Positions 34,629 to 43,120 of a stretch of 45,536 bases of DNA are shown piece after piece. The stretch comes from Oscillatoria sp. (lineage in GTDB: Bacteria > Cyanobacteriota > Cyanobacteriia > Cyanobacteriales > Laspinemataceae): contig JAABSJ010000022.1 in the NCBI GenBank assembly GCA_011390515.1, positions 1-45,536 of the forward strand, written 5' to 3'. The notes under the pieces were generated by a model that saw only the letters and a list, made by a program, of their open reading frames with translations, was not told the origin of the DNA and did not search any database. Within the stretch, counting starts at the first letter, position 1, and each line of letters starts with the position of its first letter. The translations under genes and the position numbers were made by a program.

Positions 34629-36312
34629 ACATTCCGCAGGTTTCATCAAGTCAGTAAATAATATTTCTGGCAGGAGGCCCCTAGGAACTGAAGGATCCAT
34701 CGCCGCTCATCAGTTAAATAGGTGATTTTCTTCACCCCATCAACCGTCAGCAAATGAATGGATTGAAAACATTGAAAAACCCATCGTAGAGTTGGGGTAC
34801 TGGTGGGTTTACCTACTTGATTCTTAATCGACTTTTTTGCTTGAGCCAGGGCCTCTCTTAATGCTCTTTGACCTAAACTATACACTAACAAACACAAGCC
34901 CATCACCATTGCCAGGGCTTCTATTCGTTCGGGATTTTTTAGGAATACACTATCGGTAAAAAACATCGGGTCTTTTAAAAACCGAAATCCTCTTTCAGTC
35001 GATTGTTGGTTTTTGTATTCTTTTAATACCTGTTCATCACTCAGTTCATTAACATCCAAGACGTTCGTAGCTAGGATAAATCTTCCCGCTCGGATTTTCT
35101 CTTGTTCTATGGCTGACTCGTTCTCGGCCAAGTCGGCTTGGATTTGATAATGATACCCAGCAGGCTTGGCTCCCTTGGGTGGTCTTCCGGGTTGGGGATA
35201 ATAGGGAACTGTTAATATTTCAACTCCGGTGATTGTATGATATCTTAGCTTCTTGTTAAATTGCTCAACTGCTTGTTGTGCATCAGGTTGACAAGCGAAT
35301 TTTTGTTGGGTTAAGCTCTTAAGTTCTGAGCGAGCTTTTCCTTCCAAATTTTTAACTTTTTTCTTTAATTGCTTTAAGTCAGACTCTTTTCTTTTTTCAC
35401 TTTCGACTAGCAGCCATCTTTGTTTAATTTCTTCATAAGTGATTTCACAACTTTTTATCCGGTATCCCTCCAATTGACAAGTTTGCAGGTCTTCTTCGGC
35501 GGGTTCGCTCAACAATTCTTTAGCTGCTTTTAAAGAAGCCGGAACTCTCGAAACCCAGTTCAAATGATTAATTTGTCTTAAATTTTCTTGATTATAAAGG
35601 GCGGCATCGGCTACAAATAATCCGTCCATGTCCCAATTTTCTCTAAATTCTTTCATTAATTTAGCAAAAATGGCTGAGTCAGATTCATTGCCCGAGGCTA
35701 CTCTTAAATAGAGCGGAATATCCCCGTCTGAAGTGCAAATTAAGTCTACGATAAATTGTTTTAAGTCCGGACGGTGGTCTCTTGAGTATCCATAAGTAAT
35801 CTCAATCGGAACGGGTTCTCCTGTTAGGTTAGGTTCGCGAAAATATTGTCCATGAACATGAAATGATGTGGAATCAAGGTGCTTGCTCTGGGTATTTACT
35901 CGGAACTTTTTAGCCGCAGCCAAGGCTATTTTGACAAATAGTTGAGTGATGCCTACTTTATAAAGTTCATCTAGGACTCTACCTAATCGGTCATCATTGA
36001 GCAGATCTGGGGTTATCCCTTCTCCCAGAAGATGTTCTGTCGCTTTGCCGACAAAGAATTGGGGAAATAAGTACAATGGGGCGCTCACCAACCCTAAACC
36101 ATTGAGAATCATTGCTTTGACAACGATTCCTGGACTCACCAGAGTGAGGGGGTGAGGCTCCAGTTCCCGGTTAATCAGCTCGACAAGCCCTATCTCATCA
36201 ATGATGCCCGAGACTATGCCACAGTGGTCAATATCTTGTACTATGATGTCAGATGCTATGTCTGTCATGGTTTTATAATATTCCGAACTTTCTTATTTTA
36301 TCTGCGGAATGT
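34629..36312 (-). mobile_element. IS1634-like insertion sequence
   Basis: A 1684-bp element has 11-bp perfect terminal inverted repeats: ACATTCCGCAG at 34629-34639 and CTGCGGAATGT at 36302-36312. It contains one transposase gene that fills nearly all of it. The bases outside the two ends (left ..AGCCC, right AGGCT..) do not form a direct repeat, so no target duplication is visible. Confidence 0.8.
34646..36268 (-). CDS. IS1634-family (IS4 group) DDE transposase
   Basis: This 540-residue transposase appears intact. The candidate catalytic triad is D132 (KHLDSTSFHVHG), D221 (GLFVADAALYN) and E425 (QSTERGFRFLKDP, the YREK-like region of this family). The N-terminus (LVELINRELEP) and a lysine-rich coiled segment at about 290-325 are typical of IS1634 members. 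It starts 44 bases inside the right end and stops 17 bases before the left end, as expected. There is no frameshift or internal stop, so the element could be active. It lies in a stretch already rich in other small elements. Confidence 0.9.
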   Translation of the reverse strand: MTDIASDIIVQDIDHCGIVSGIIDEIGLVELINRELEPHPLTLVSPGIVVKAMILNGLGLVSAPLYLFPQFFVGKATEHLLGEGITPDLLNDDRLGRVLDELYKVGITQLFVKIALAAAKKFRVNTQSKHLDSTSFHVHGQYFREPNLTGEPVPIEITYGYSRDHRPDLKQFIVDLICTSDGDIPLYLRVASGNESDSAIFAKLMKEFRENWDMDGLFVADAALYNQENLRQINHLNWVSRVPASLKAAKELLSEPAEEDLQTCQLEGYRIKSCEITYEEIKQRWLLVESEKRKESDLKQLKKKVKNLEGKARSELKSLTQQKFACQPDAQQAVEQFNKKLRYHTITGVEILTVPYYPQPGRPPKGAKPAGYHYQIQADLAENESAIEQEKIRAGRFILATNVLDVNELSDEQVLKEYKNQQSTERGFRFLKDPMFFTDSVFLKNPERIEALAMVMGLCLLVYSLGQRALREALAQAKKSIKNQVGKPTSTPTLRWVFQCFQSIHLLTVDGVKKITYLTDERRWILQFLGASCQKYYLLT

Positions 36313-36700
36313 AGGCTCCAGAAGTAAGATTGTTGTTATAATACCCAGTTTTTCTAGTGAAAAAAGAATATTCTTGTACACATTTTTATGAAGTTTTGGT
36401 GAAGAAAGAATCACAGATTATGTAGGGGCGGTTTAAATGCCCCTATATTGCCGATCGCTTCTGGTGGGGTCAACACAAACCGATTCACGGCATCCAGCAC
36501 TTAAGTGAGGCATTTCTGCGGGATATTGGCTAACAAGGGCCGGGTTGTCGGTTAAGACGACCCAGTGAGCAACCCGAAGCGAGTGGGTTGTTAACCTGGT
36601 TTCTGAGTGATTGTATTTTCAACGGGCGATCGCCTTCTTTTTCACTTAAGTAAGAACCTCTGCATTAATTATCTCACAGAACTTTTCACGGTCCAGTAAA
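36313..36700. other. Intergenic region between the IS and the toxin remnant
   Basis: About 390 bases. The first hundred are AT-rich. TGTAGGGGCGGTTTAAATGCC at about 36420 resembles a dispersed palindrome, and CAACCCGAAGCGAGTGGGTTG near 36571 can form a hairpin. No gene is seen. Confidence 0.4.
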
Positions 36701-37202
36701 TTACCAGAGGCGATTAATGCCATAATCGTCAAATTTAATGTCAGCACTAATGATGGGAATGTTTTCTGAGATTGCTTGAGATACCAACAGTCTATCAAAT
36801 GGATCCCGGTGATGTAACGGGAGTTTCGCGACGGGAGCATCTCAAGAAGGCAAAGAGACCTAACCCCCCAGCCCCCTTCCCTACGAGGGAAGGGGGAGCA
36901 AGATGTGTAAATTTCCCTTTGAGGCAAAATTGAGATGCTCCCTTCGCGACAATGTTTAAATGCGCGATCGTCACCGGCATCATCTGAATAGTGTTTTTGG
37001 CAATTTGTTCGGGAATAAATTTTTCATAGACATCGGGCAAAGTTAGTTTTTTCAAATTAACTTTAATGGCAATTTCCCACAGGCTGGCAATACTCAGCAG
37101 TATATCCGTATCCGATTCTAATAAATCAACGGCATTCTGACTGAGATGAGGGCTATCGTTGATGAACCATAGAAATATATGAGTATCGATGAGGAGTTTC
37201 AT
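36701..37202 (-). pseudogene. PIN-domain (VapC-type) toxin broken by a MITE
   Basis: The frame starts as a normal PIN toxin: MKLLIDTHIFLWFINDSPHL with D6, then SLWEIAIK with the second acidic residue. After HLNIVAK it runs into inserted DNA and ends as a 135-residue hybrid. Removing the 110-bp element and one 8-bp duplication restores a 127-residue protein. It continues LPLHHRDPFDRLLVSQA, then PIISADIKFDDYGINRLW and a stop at 36701-36703. The insertion adds 118 bp and so shifts the frame. The conserved acidic residues of RDPFDR and SADIKF are lost, so the ribonuclease is almost certainly dead. The start overlaps the antitoxin stop as TAATG. Confidence 0.88.
36825..36950. mobile_element. 110-bp MITE with 8-bp target duplication
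   Basis: The element is 36833-36942, with 13-bp perfect terminal inverted repeats: GGGAGCATCTCAA at the left and TTGAGATGCTCCC at the right. It is flanked by the 8-bp duplication TTCGCGAC at 36825-36832 and 36943-36950. Its centre is a hairpin of CCCCCTTCCCT with AGGGAAGGGGG. Exact joining of the flanks restores the PIN toxin frame, so both ends and the duplication are firmly placed. Confidence 0.92.
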
Positions 37203-37426
37203 TACATATATTCCTGAAAATCTTCTAAGGGTTCATCAAAATCTGGAGACATCCAAATTTGACCTTTGGCGCTGCCCCTTTGCCGCTTTTTTGCCCCTTG
37301 GGGAAACTGGCTCAGTTTCAGAATCGGTTGATTGTTTTGAGTAATGATGATTTCTTCACCCTTTAAGGCAGATTGAAGCCAAGAAGAAATCTGGGTTGTT
37401 GCTTGGGTAATGTCAACTTTCTGCAT
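37202..37426 (-). CDS. Phd/YefM-type antitoxin
   Basis: This 74-residue protein (MQKVDITQATTQISSWLQSA, then GEEIIITQNNQPILKLS) has the short N-terminal DNA-binding fold and central strand typical of Phd/YefM antitoxins. A charged C-terminus (SPDFDEPLEDFQEY) would wrap the toxin. Its stop overlaps the toxin start by one base (TAATG), the usual toxin-antitoxin layout. It appears intact although the toxin is broken, which is the harmless direction of decay. It would be expected to repress its own promoter. Confidence 0.85.
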   Translation of the reverse strand: MQKVDITQATTQISSWLQSALKGEEIIITQNNQPILKLSQFPQGAKKRQRGSAKGQIWMSPDFDEPLEDFQEYM

Positions 37427-37620
37427 TGTTTATTCCGGTAAAGAGCAACATTTAGTGCAGCTTTGGTCGTTGCACTGTGATTATGGACAGGGGTATTTTT
37501 TCTCCCCAGGGTTGGAGCGGGTGGCGGCTCAAAAATTGCTAGAACAATCCCCTCGGTGGTAAATCGTGACCCAGTTTCTTAATCCGACTTTTATGCATAA
37601 GTTGGTAATTTCGTCAAGGG

Positions 37621-37932
37621 TTAAAATAAATCATCCAGAGACGAGGGGAAATCGTCTCGGGGCGGGACTTGGCGATCGGCAAACTCCGAAGGGGGGCGAT
37701 CGCTACTCCAGGCCCACCAAACACAACCACAGTTCCCACACTCGTAAAACTCCTGCCACTTGCGACGGTGGTTTTCCGTATAAACCGGCGATCGCCGATT
37801 AATCCAAACCCGCTGCGCCTGCATAGAGGTCGCATGGCAGGAAGGGCAGTAGAACTCGTGAGCGTGAACTGCCTTCGTTATCCATTCCGGTGGAATTGGC
37901 TCAAAAGCTTCCATGTCTTCAACTTCACTCAT
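37621..37932 (-). CDS. Small zinc-ribbon protein
   Basis: This is a 103-residue protein of unknown function. Two cysteine pairs (FYCPSCHA near residue 28 and YECGNCGCVWW near 64) are spaced as in a zinc ribbon. The N- and C-terminal ends are acidic. It overlaps nothing convincing on the other strand, and the composition in this frame is protein-like. It is divergent from the DUF3318 gene and may share its promoter region. It could bind nucleic acid or a protein partner. Confidence 0.7.
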   Translation of the reverse strand: MSEVEDMEAFEPIPPEWITKAVHAHEFYCPSCHATSMQAQRVWINRRSPVYTENHRRKWQEFYECGNCGCVWWAWSSDRPPSEFADRQVPPRDDFPSSLDDLF

Positions 37933-38105
37933 TAAAATGGCCGATAGCTCCCCTAATATTCCCTCGAAGGGCTGGTTTGGTGTCCACCCACTCCCAAGGA
38001 GAAACGAATCGCACTATCGTATTTTATTGTAGGACGCTCTGGGCGTTTCTTTGCGAGTTCCTCCAAACTCTAACTATCCCCACTCTCAACCTGAATCAGC
38101 CTATC

Positions 38106-38714
38106 ATGGATCCATCACCCGAAATCTTCCGCTTATTAGACTTGATGCCTGCATCGGGTCGGATGCTGTGCAAAATCGTCAATAAACCGCAACAATCCAC
38201 GGCGATCGCGAGTTCCTTTCCCCTGCCTTGGGCGAGGGAACGCCCGATTTATATTAACTTTGACCTCTGGCGCAAATTATCCAGACCCCAAAGAGACTTG
38301 TTACTCCTGAGAACCGTTAGCTGGTTATTGGGGGTGAAATGGTTTAAACCGGACTTATATCAAGGGGTGGTGATTACTGGATTGTTAGGGACTCTAGTCG
38401 AACTCGTCCAAGGAGATGCGGTGGGAGTTGTCACCGCTGGGGGGTTAACGGCCCTAGCCGGGGCTCAAATTTGGCGGAGTACCCACCGCAGCGATCGCGA
38501 AATTGAGGCGGATCAAGGGGCGATTCAAGTTGCCCTGAGAAGAGGCTATAACGAACCGGATGCGGCTAGACATCTGTTGAGTGCGATCGAAACTGTTGCC
38601 ACCTTAGAAGGCCGACCCGGGTTAGATTTTATGGAACTGATTCGCGTCCAAAATTTACGGGCGATCGCCGGACTTTCCGCCGTCGGCATTCCCGAAGATG
38701 GGATTCGAGAATAG
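38106..38714 (+). CDS. DUF3318 family protein
   Basis: This is a 202-residue cyanobacterial protein of unknown function. The family signature is clear: MDPSPEIFRLLDLMPASGRM at the N-terminus, then FPLPWARERPIYINFDLWRK, LLLRTVSWLLGVKWFKPDLYQ and QNLRAIAGLSAVG near the end. A hydrophobic, glycine-rich segment (about 103-135) could enter or lie on the membrane. The frame is open from 37890, but the family start is the ATG at 38106; the upstream part overlaps the divergent zinc-ribbon gene and is not protein-like. Confidence 0.85.
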   Translation: MDPSPEIFRLLDLMPASGRMLCKIVNKPQQSTAIASSFPLPWARERPIYINFDLWRKLSRPQRDLLLLRTVSWLLGVKWFKPDLYQGVVITGLLGTLVELVQGDAVGVVTAGGLTALAGAQIWRSTHRSDREIEADQGAIQVALRRGYNEPDAARHLLSAIETVATLEGRPGLDFMELIRVQNLRAIAGLSAVGIPEDGIRE

Positions 38715-38752
38715 GAAAAAGAACGAAGGATAAACCATCAAGGTAGCGGGTT

Positions 38753-38767
38753 AGAAACCGGGTTTCT
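38753..38767. repeat. Dispersed palindrome AGAAACCGGGTTTCT, copy 3
   Basis: This is an exact copy of 5221-5235 and 12147-12161, located shortly after the DUF3318 gene. Confidence 0.6.
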
Positions 38768-38805
38768 TCACCACATCTCTAGCAATTTGCCAAAAATTTA
38801 GGCTA

Positions 38806-38908
38806 TATAGCAATCCTAAATCAGTTGTGGAAGACCCTCACCCCCAACCCCTCTCCCAGAACGGGAGAGGGGAGCTAAAAATGTTACAAATCATTTAGGA
38901 TTGCTATA
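38806..38908. mobile_element. MITE with TATAGCAATCC ends, first of a pair
   Basis: A 103-bp element runs from TATAGCAATCCTAAAT to ATTTAGGATTGCTATA (perfect 16-bp ends). Its centre is the hairpin CCCCTCTCCC with GGGAGAGGGG. The final TATA is also the start of the next element. Confidence 0.8.
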
Positions 38909-38991
38909 GCAATCCTAAATCAGTTGTGGAAGAGGTCGGCGGCCCCCAACCGTCGGCGACGTCTTCCACAACTGCTGCAAGGACTGCTATA
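38905..38991. mobile_element. MITE with TATAGC ends, second of a pair
   Basis: An 87-bp element begins TATAGCAATCCTAAATCAG, identical to the first element for its first 29 bases. It ends GGACTGCTATA, with an inner complement of GTTGTGGAAGA. The centre differs from the first copy. It abuts the stop codon of the IS607-type recombinase by about 10 bases. Confidence 0.75.
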
Positions 38992-38999
38992 GCTTGGTC

Positions 39000-39602
39000 T
39001 TAAAGCTCTTCACTAACTTTTTTTAACTCCTCAACAATCTTTTTATTCTTGTCACTTCGGCTACCATAAAGACGAGCAGAAAACACGGTAATGATTTCTA
39101 AAACATCGTTAGCTAAGTCTTCCTCAAAACTGGCATCCTCAGTCCGGTTTATAATGACAATCTCTACACCAAACTGCTCACAGATGCTGAACACCAGTTC
39201 AGCGCCGAATCTAAGTAACCTATCCTTATGGGTAAGAACCAGTCTGTCGATTTCACCCGATGTGATTAACCTAAGAAGACGCTTTAACCCACGCTTACTG
39301 TAATTCATCCCAGAGCCTAAGTCTTGGATAATTTCATGCTCCCAACCATTTTGAGCGCAAAACAATTCAATAATGGACTTTTGACGTTCTAGGTCTTGTT
39401 TCTGGTCGTGGCTACTGACTCGTGCATAGCCGATTGTGTAAGCTCTATGAGATTCAACACCGAGCAATTGAGACATCGAGTATCTCCGGTGACCAGACGC
39501 TGTGCGCTCAGGGATTAATTTCCCTTCTGATTCCCAACGTCTTAATGTAGATGGTGATACTCCTTTGATTTTGGCGGCTTCGGAAATACTAAACTTACTC
39601 AT
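39000..39602 (-). CDS. tnpA: IS607-type serine recombinase TnpA
   Basis: This 200-residue protein joins a MerR-like helix-turn-helix (residues 1-48, SISEAAKIKGVSPSTLRRWE and SGHRRYS) to a small serine recombinase domain (about 55-190). The nucleophile is probably S63 (IGYARVSSHDQKQDLERQ), with the conserved arginine region LTHKDRLLRFG. That order is typical of IS607-family TnpA. The usual downstream tnpB is absent: the gene ends about 10 bases from a MITE. It is intact and could still act. IS607 elements have no terminal inverted repeats, so the element ends cannot be drawn. Confidence 0.9.
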   Translation of the reverse strand: MSKFSISEAAKIKGVSPSTLRRWESEGKLIPERTASGHRRYSMSQLLGVESHRAYTIGYARVSSHDQKQDLERQKSIIELFCAQNGWEHEIIQDLGSGMNYSKRGLKRLLRLITSGEIDRLVLTHKDRLLRFGAELVFSICEQFGVEIVIINRTEDASFEEDLANDVLEIITVFSARLYGSRSDKNKKIVEELKKVSEEL

Positions 39603-39733
39603 AGCCTTACGATAGCATAAAAAATGAGTAAGTTTAAAAAACTTTGGTTAGAAATTTAAACCCTGTCTCTTGCCCTAAATCAGTTTGCCAGGGGACCCTC
39701 ACCCCCAACCGTTGGCGGCCCAGAACGGGAGAG

Positions 39734-39997
39734 CTTACAAGAGTAGGTTTTTTACGCCTAAATGCATCTCCAGTCTCCTCTCCTTGGCAAGGGGAGGGGA
39801 CCGGAGGGGAAACCTCTTCTTCGTGACGTGGCAAAGCACGTCACGACGACCCTACACCCACCCATTCCTCCGTGACGAGCGATCGCGCGTCAATGAGGAC
39901 CCCACCCTAACCCGGACCAAGACACAGGGGAGGGGACCGGAAGTGATTTTAAATGTGAGGCAAAGCCCCCTGAACGTAAAAAACCTATCCTTGTAAG
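39734..39997. mobile_element. 264-bp inverted-repeat element with CTTACAAG ends
   Basis: The left end (39734-39756, CTTACAAGAGTAGG then T6ACG) and the right end (39975-39997, ending TATCCTTGTAAG) are complements over 23 bp with two mismatches. Inside is a hairpin TCGTGACGTG with CACGTCACGA (39821-39846). A related end lies at 24290. It carries no gene. Short open frames crossing it in three readings are by-products. Confidence 0.65.
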
Positions 39998-40025
39998 GAA
40001 TGGGAGAGGGGAGCCGATCCAGGTG

Positions 40026-41051
40026 TCAAAGTGATTTAGACTCGCTATATCGTGGCGCGGGTTCAATGACTTCCCGAATCCGATAAATCGGGCGTTGCTG
40101 AGATTCATGATAGGTTCGCATTAATAACTCCGCCAATAGGCCAAAACTAAATAATTGCACCCCAGCCAAAAGCAGGACCACGGTCAAAATCAGTAAGGGG
40201 CGATCGCCAATACTTGCCCCAAATCCGAGTTTGAGAATCGTTAGGTACAATCCTAATAGAAAACCTAAGACCATAGAAATAATCCCAAACCCGCCAAAAA
40301 CGTGCATCGGGCGGGTGAGAAATTTCTTCATAAAGAAAACGGTCAATAAATCCATCAAGACCCGAATTGTGCGGCCTAATCCGTACTTACTTTGACCATA
40401 GCGCCGCGCATGGTGACGGACTGGAATTTCGATAATTCTCGCCCCTTCAATAAATGCCAAGGCAGGTAAAAACCGATGCAATTCACCGTACAGATTCATA
40501 TCCGCCACAATTTCCGTGCGGTATGCCTTCAAAGAACAGCCGTAATCGTGCAATTTGACCCCGGTTACCTTGCCAATCATGGCATTGGCAATTTTAGAAG
40601 GAAGCAAGCGAGTCAGGGCCGCATCTTGACGATTTTTACGCCAACCACTGACGAGATCATATCCCTCATTTAACTTCATCAGCAGTTCGGGAATATCGGC
40701 AGGGTCATTTTGCAAATCCCCATCCAAGGTGACGATAATCGGCGATCGCGCCGACTTAAATCCCGCCGCCATTGCCGCCGACTGTCCATAATTGCGGCGC
40801 AAAATCACCGCTACTAGGTCATTTCGCTTTTGCGCTTCTTGTTTGAGCAGTTCGGTGGAGCCATCGGTGGAGCCATCATCCACGCAGATCAGTTCATAAT
40901 GAAGTTGAGCATCACTTAGGGCCTGGGCGATCGCCCCTATTAGGTGAGGCAGACTTTCCACCTCGTTGTGAATAGGGACAACGACGGATACATCTAGGGG
41001 GGGAAGCGCCGGTTCGATGTGGGACGGGTGCAAAGCGGGTGAAATTTCCAT
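40026..41051 (-). CDS. Membrane-anchored glycosyltransferase family 2 protein
   Basis: This is a 341-residue DPM1/GtrB-like GT-A glycosyltransferase. It has VSVVVPIHNEVESLP near residue 21, the nucleotide-sugar site VDDGSTDGS near 57, and the metal motif TLDGDLQNDP near 108. Its acceptor-side helix and QSKYGLGRT match polyprenyl-phosphate glycosyltransferases. Two C-terminal membrane helices lie at about 250-275 and 285-315. It probably makes a polyprenyl-phosphate sugar used for envelope or extracellular polysaccharide. There is no flippase or polymerase next to it. The N-terminal 18 residues are extra and variable. Confidence 0.9.
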   Translation of the reverse strand: MEISPALHPSHIEPALPPLDVSVVVPIHNEVESLPHLIGAIAQALSDAQLHYELICVDDGSTDGSTELLKQEAQKRNDLVAVILRRNYGQSAAMAAGFKSARSPIIVTLDGDLQNDPADIPELLMKLNEGYDLVSGWRKNRQDAALTRLLPSKIANAMIGKVTGVKLHDYGCSLKAYRTEIVADMNLYGELHRFLPALAFIEGARIIEIPVRHHARRYGQSKYGLGRTIRVLMDLLTVFFMKKFLTRPMHVFGGFGIISMVLGFLLGLYLTILKLGFGASIGDRPLLILTVVLLLAGVQLFSFGLLAELLMRTYHESQQRPIYRIREVIEPAPRYSESKSL

Positions 41052-41723
41052 TTATCTGTAATAATCAAACTCAATAGTGGAATTTTACCTTCGGGGTAAA
41101 ATCGATGAGCAAGTGGAATCAATCTGGATTACAGGAATATCGAACCCCAAGGAGCAAGTATCTATTATGACGCAGGGCTGGGGTTTTGGAAAGGATCGGT
41201 AATTTTATTCCCATCTCATCATGTCATGTTTTGGGAACATCGCCTCCCAGTCTACCCGAATCAAAATTTTACCCTCCACTGGACTCTGGCTACTCTTCCC
41301 GAGGACGACGCTCCAGTAAAGGTTAAAAACTGATTTTTTCACAACCCACTGCCGTAAAAGCAGCCAATCTAGGCAAATCCTCAATGTTTTGTCCTGGCAA
41401 TAGAGCCAGTCTAAATGAATTTGACCTAGAGAAAGCCAGGTTTCTGGCTCCCACTCCCCGATTATCAGTTTGAGATCCATTGCCAGAAGGATTAAGGTTC
41501 GCTCTATGATAAAACTGGCTCGATACTTTAGAAAATCTTGGGGAAAATTTGAACGGGGAAATTCTACCTGGAACGAAAATTAATCCCAGACCTAGTGACT
41601 GGTATTGCAATTGTTAATTAAATTGGAGATACATTCTTTATTAAAACTGTATTTTTAAACAATTAGTCAATATTTTGCCGCCCAACTTTCTACTATGTAT
41701 GTTTGTTAACTTACCTTAATTCC
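41052..41723. other. Intergenic region between GT2 and cofH
   Basis: About 670 bases with no certain gene. The only candidate is a 91-codon minus-strand frame (listed separately). The last 130 bases before cofH are AT-rich and may hold its promoter. Confidence 0.4.
41205..41480 (-). CDS. Uncertain small protein
   Basis: This is a 91-residue frame starting MDLKLIIGEWEPETWLSLGQ. It has an unusually high tryptophan content and alternating hydrophobic and charged residues. No motif is recognised and there is no good ribosome-binding site. A second frame on the same strand overlaps it. It may be a real small gene because its composition is protein-like, but chance is not excluded. Confidence 0.35.
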   Translation of the reverse strand: MDLKLIIGEWEPETWLSLGQIHLDWLYCQDKTLRICLDWLLLRQWVVKKSVFNLYWSVVLGKSSQSPVEGKILIRVDWEAMFPKHDMMRWE

Positions 41724-42875
41724 ATGATTTTAAAACCTATTGATTCTATTCTATCCAGTGCTTTAGGGGGAACCGATATTTCTCCAACAGAAGCGGTTAT
41801 ATTGCTCCAGCAAACTGACCCGGAACAGGTGACTGCCATTGCTGAGGTTGCGGACAAACTCCGGCAGAAACAATCGGGCAATTCGGTTACTTATGTGATT
41901 AATCGGAATATAAACTTTACCAACATTTGCGAACAACATTGTAGTTTCTGTGCCTTTCGTCGCGATGCGGATGAAGAGGGAGCCTTTTGGTTGGATTGGG
42001 GTAAAATTCTGGAAAAAACCACCGATGCGGTGCAACGGGGGGCTACAGAAATTTGTATGCAGGGCGGTTTGCATTTGGAGGCTAAAATTGATGGGAAATC
42101 TTTACCCTATTATTTGAAGCTGGTGGGGACAATTAAAGATGAATTTCCGGATTTGCACTTGCACGCTTTTTCTCCTCAAGAAGTGCAGTTTATTGCCCGA
42201 GAAGACCAGATTACTTATGAGGAGACGATCGCCGCTTTGCAAGAGGCGGGAGTGGGTTCTATGCCGGGAACTGCGGCGGAAGTCTTGGACGATCGCATCC
42301 GCAATATTATTTGTCCGGAAAAAATTAATACTGAAACTTGGCTAGAAATTGTCAGTACAGCCCATCGTTTGGGATTACCGACAACGAGCACCATGTTGTG
42401 TGGACATATTGAAACGCCGCAGCAACAAATCGACCATTTGGAAAAATTGCGATCGCTCCAACAAACTGCCTGCGATCGCCACTATCCCGCCCAAATTACC
42501 GAATTTATTTTACTCCCCTTTGTGGGAGAACAAGCCCCCGCCCCTTTGCGCCATCGCGTCGGTCGAGATCAACCCATTCTCGCGAATACTTTGCTCCTCA
42601 CAGCAGTTTCCCGAATCTTCCTCGGCAACTGGATTTCCAATCATCAACCCAGTTGGGTGAAACTCGGATTAGACGGTGCAACAACAGCCCTCAACTGGGG
42701 ATGCAATGATATTGGCGGCACTTTAATGGAAGAACATATTACGACAATGGCTGGTGCGAAAGGGGGAAGCTGTATGGAACCAGAAACCCTGCGATCGGCG
42801 ATTACGGGAATTAACCGCCCATACCAACAAAGAAATACCCTGTATCGCCCGATTACTGTCCCAATTTGCCCTTAA
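41724..42875 (+). CDS. cofH: Fo synthase subunit CofH
   Basis: This is a 383-residue radical SAM enzyme (5-amino-6-(D-ribitylamino)uracil-tyrosine 4-hydroxyphenyl transferase), the second half of Fo synthase. The cluster motif is CEQHCSFC, followed by [16 protein letters not shown]. Further family segments are [30 protein letters not shown] and [10 protein letters not shown]. The ATG at 41724 is the best start; an in-frame TTG at 41703 adds 7 residues. Its partner CofG is at 1.2-2.2 kb on the other strand, so the two are not in an operon. The product Fo is the 8-HDF antenna of photolyases in cyanobacteria. Confidence 0.95.
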   Translation: MILKPIDSILSSALGGTDISPTEAVILLQQTDPEQVTAIAEVADKLRQKQSGNSVTYVINRNINFTNICEQHCSFCAFRRDADEEGAFWLDWGKILEKTTDAVQRGATEICMQGGLHLEAKIDGKSLPYYLKLVGTIKDEFPDLHLHAFSPQEVQFIAREDQITYEETIAALQEAGVGSMPGTAAEVLDDRIRNIICPEKINTETWLEIVSTAHRLGLPTTSTMLCGHIETPQQQIDHLEKLRSLQQTACDRHYPAQITEFILLPFVGEQAPAPLRHRVGRDQPILANTLLLTAVSRIFLGNWISNHQPSWVKLGLDGATTALNWGCNDIGGTLMEEHITTMAGAKGGSCMEPETLRSAITGINRPYQQRNTLYRPITVPICP

Positions 42876-43120
42876 AAAATCTGACAGTTCGAGTCAAAAT
42901 AAAATCACCGGGTTGAGGTCAAATCCGATGAAACCAACCGGAACAGATTTTCAATTGACTTCCGTCTATGGGGTCAGTACAGTAGGGGGAAGACAACCGG
43001 GCTCCTGGAGAAAATCTGAAAATTTGTAGGAATTCGCCGTTTTCTGTGGGCGGTAAAACCGGGTTTTTCTCCTTTTTATCGAATACTGTACCCCTGGACA
43101 AAGAATTCACCCCAGGGATG

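Noticed and set aside
36646-36927. 93-codon minus-strand frame read as a separate protein
   Set aside because: It is partly MITE and partly an out-of-frame reading of the broken PIN toxin.
37669-37935. 88-codon forward frame opposite the zinc-ribbon gene
   Set aside because: The opposite strand has the paired cysteine motifs and protein-like composition.
42754-43029. 91-codon forward frame overlapping the end of cofH
   Set aside because: Out of frame with cofH over its first third and without any recognisable feature.
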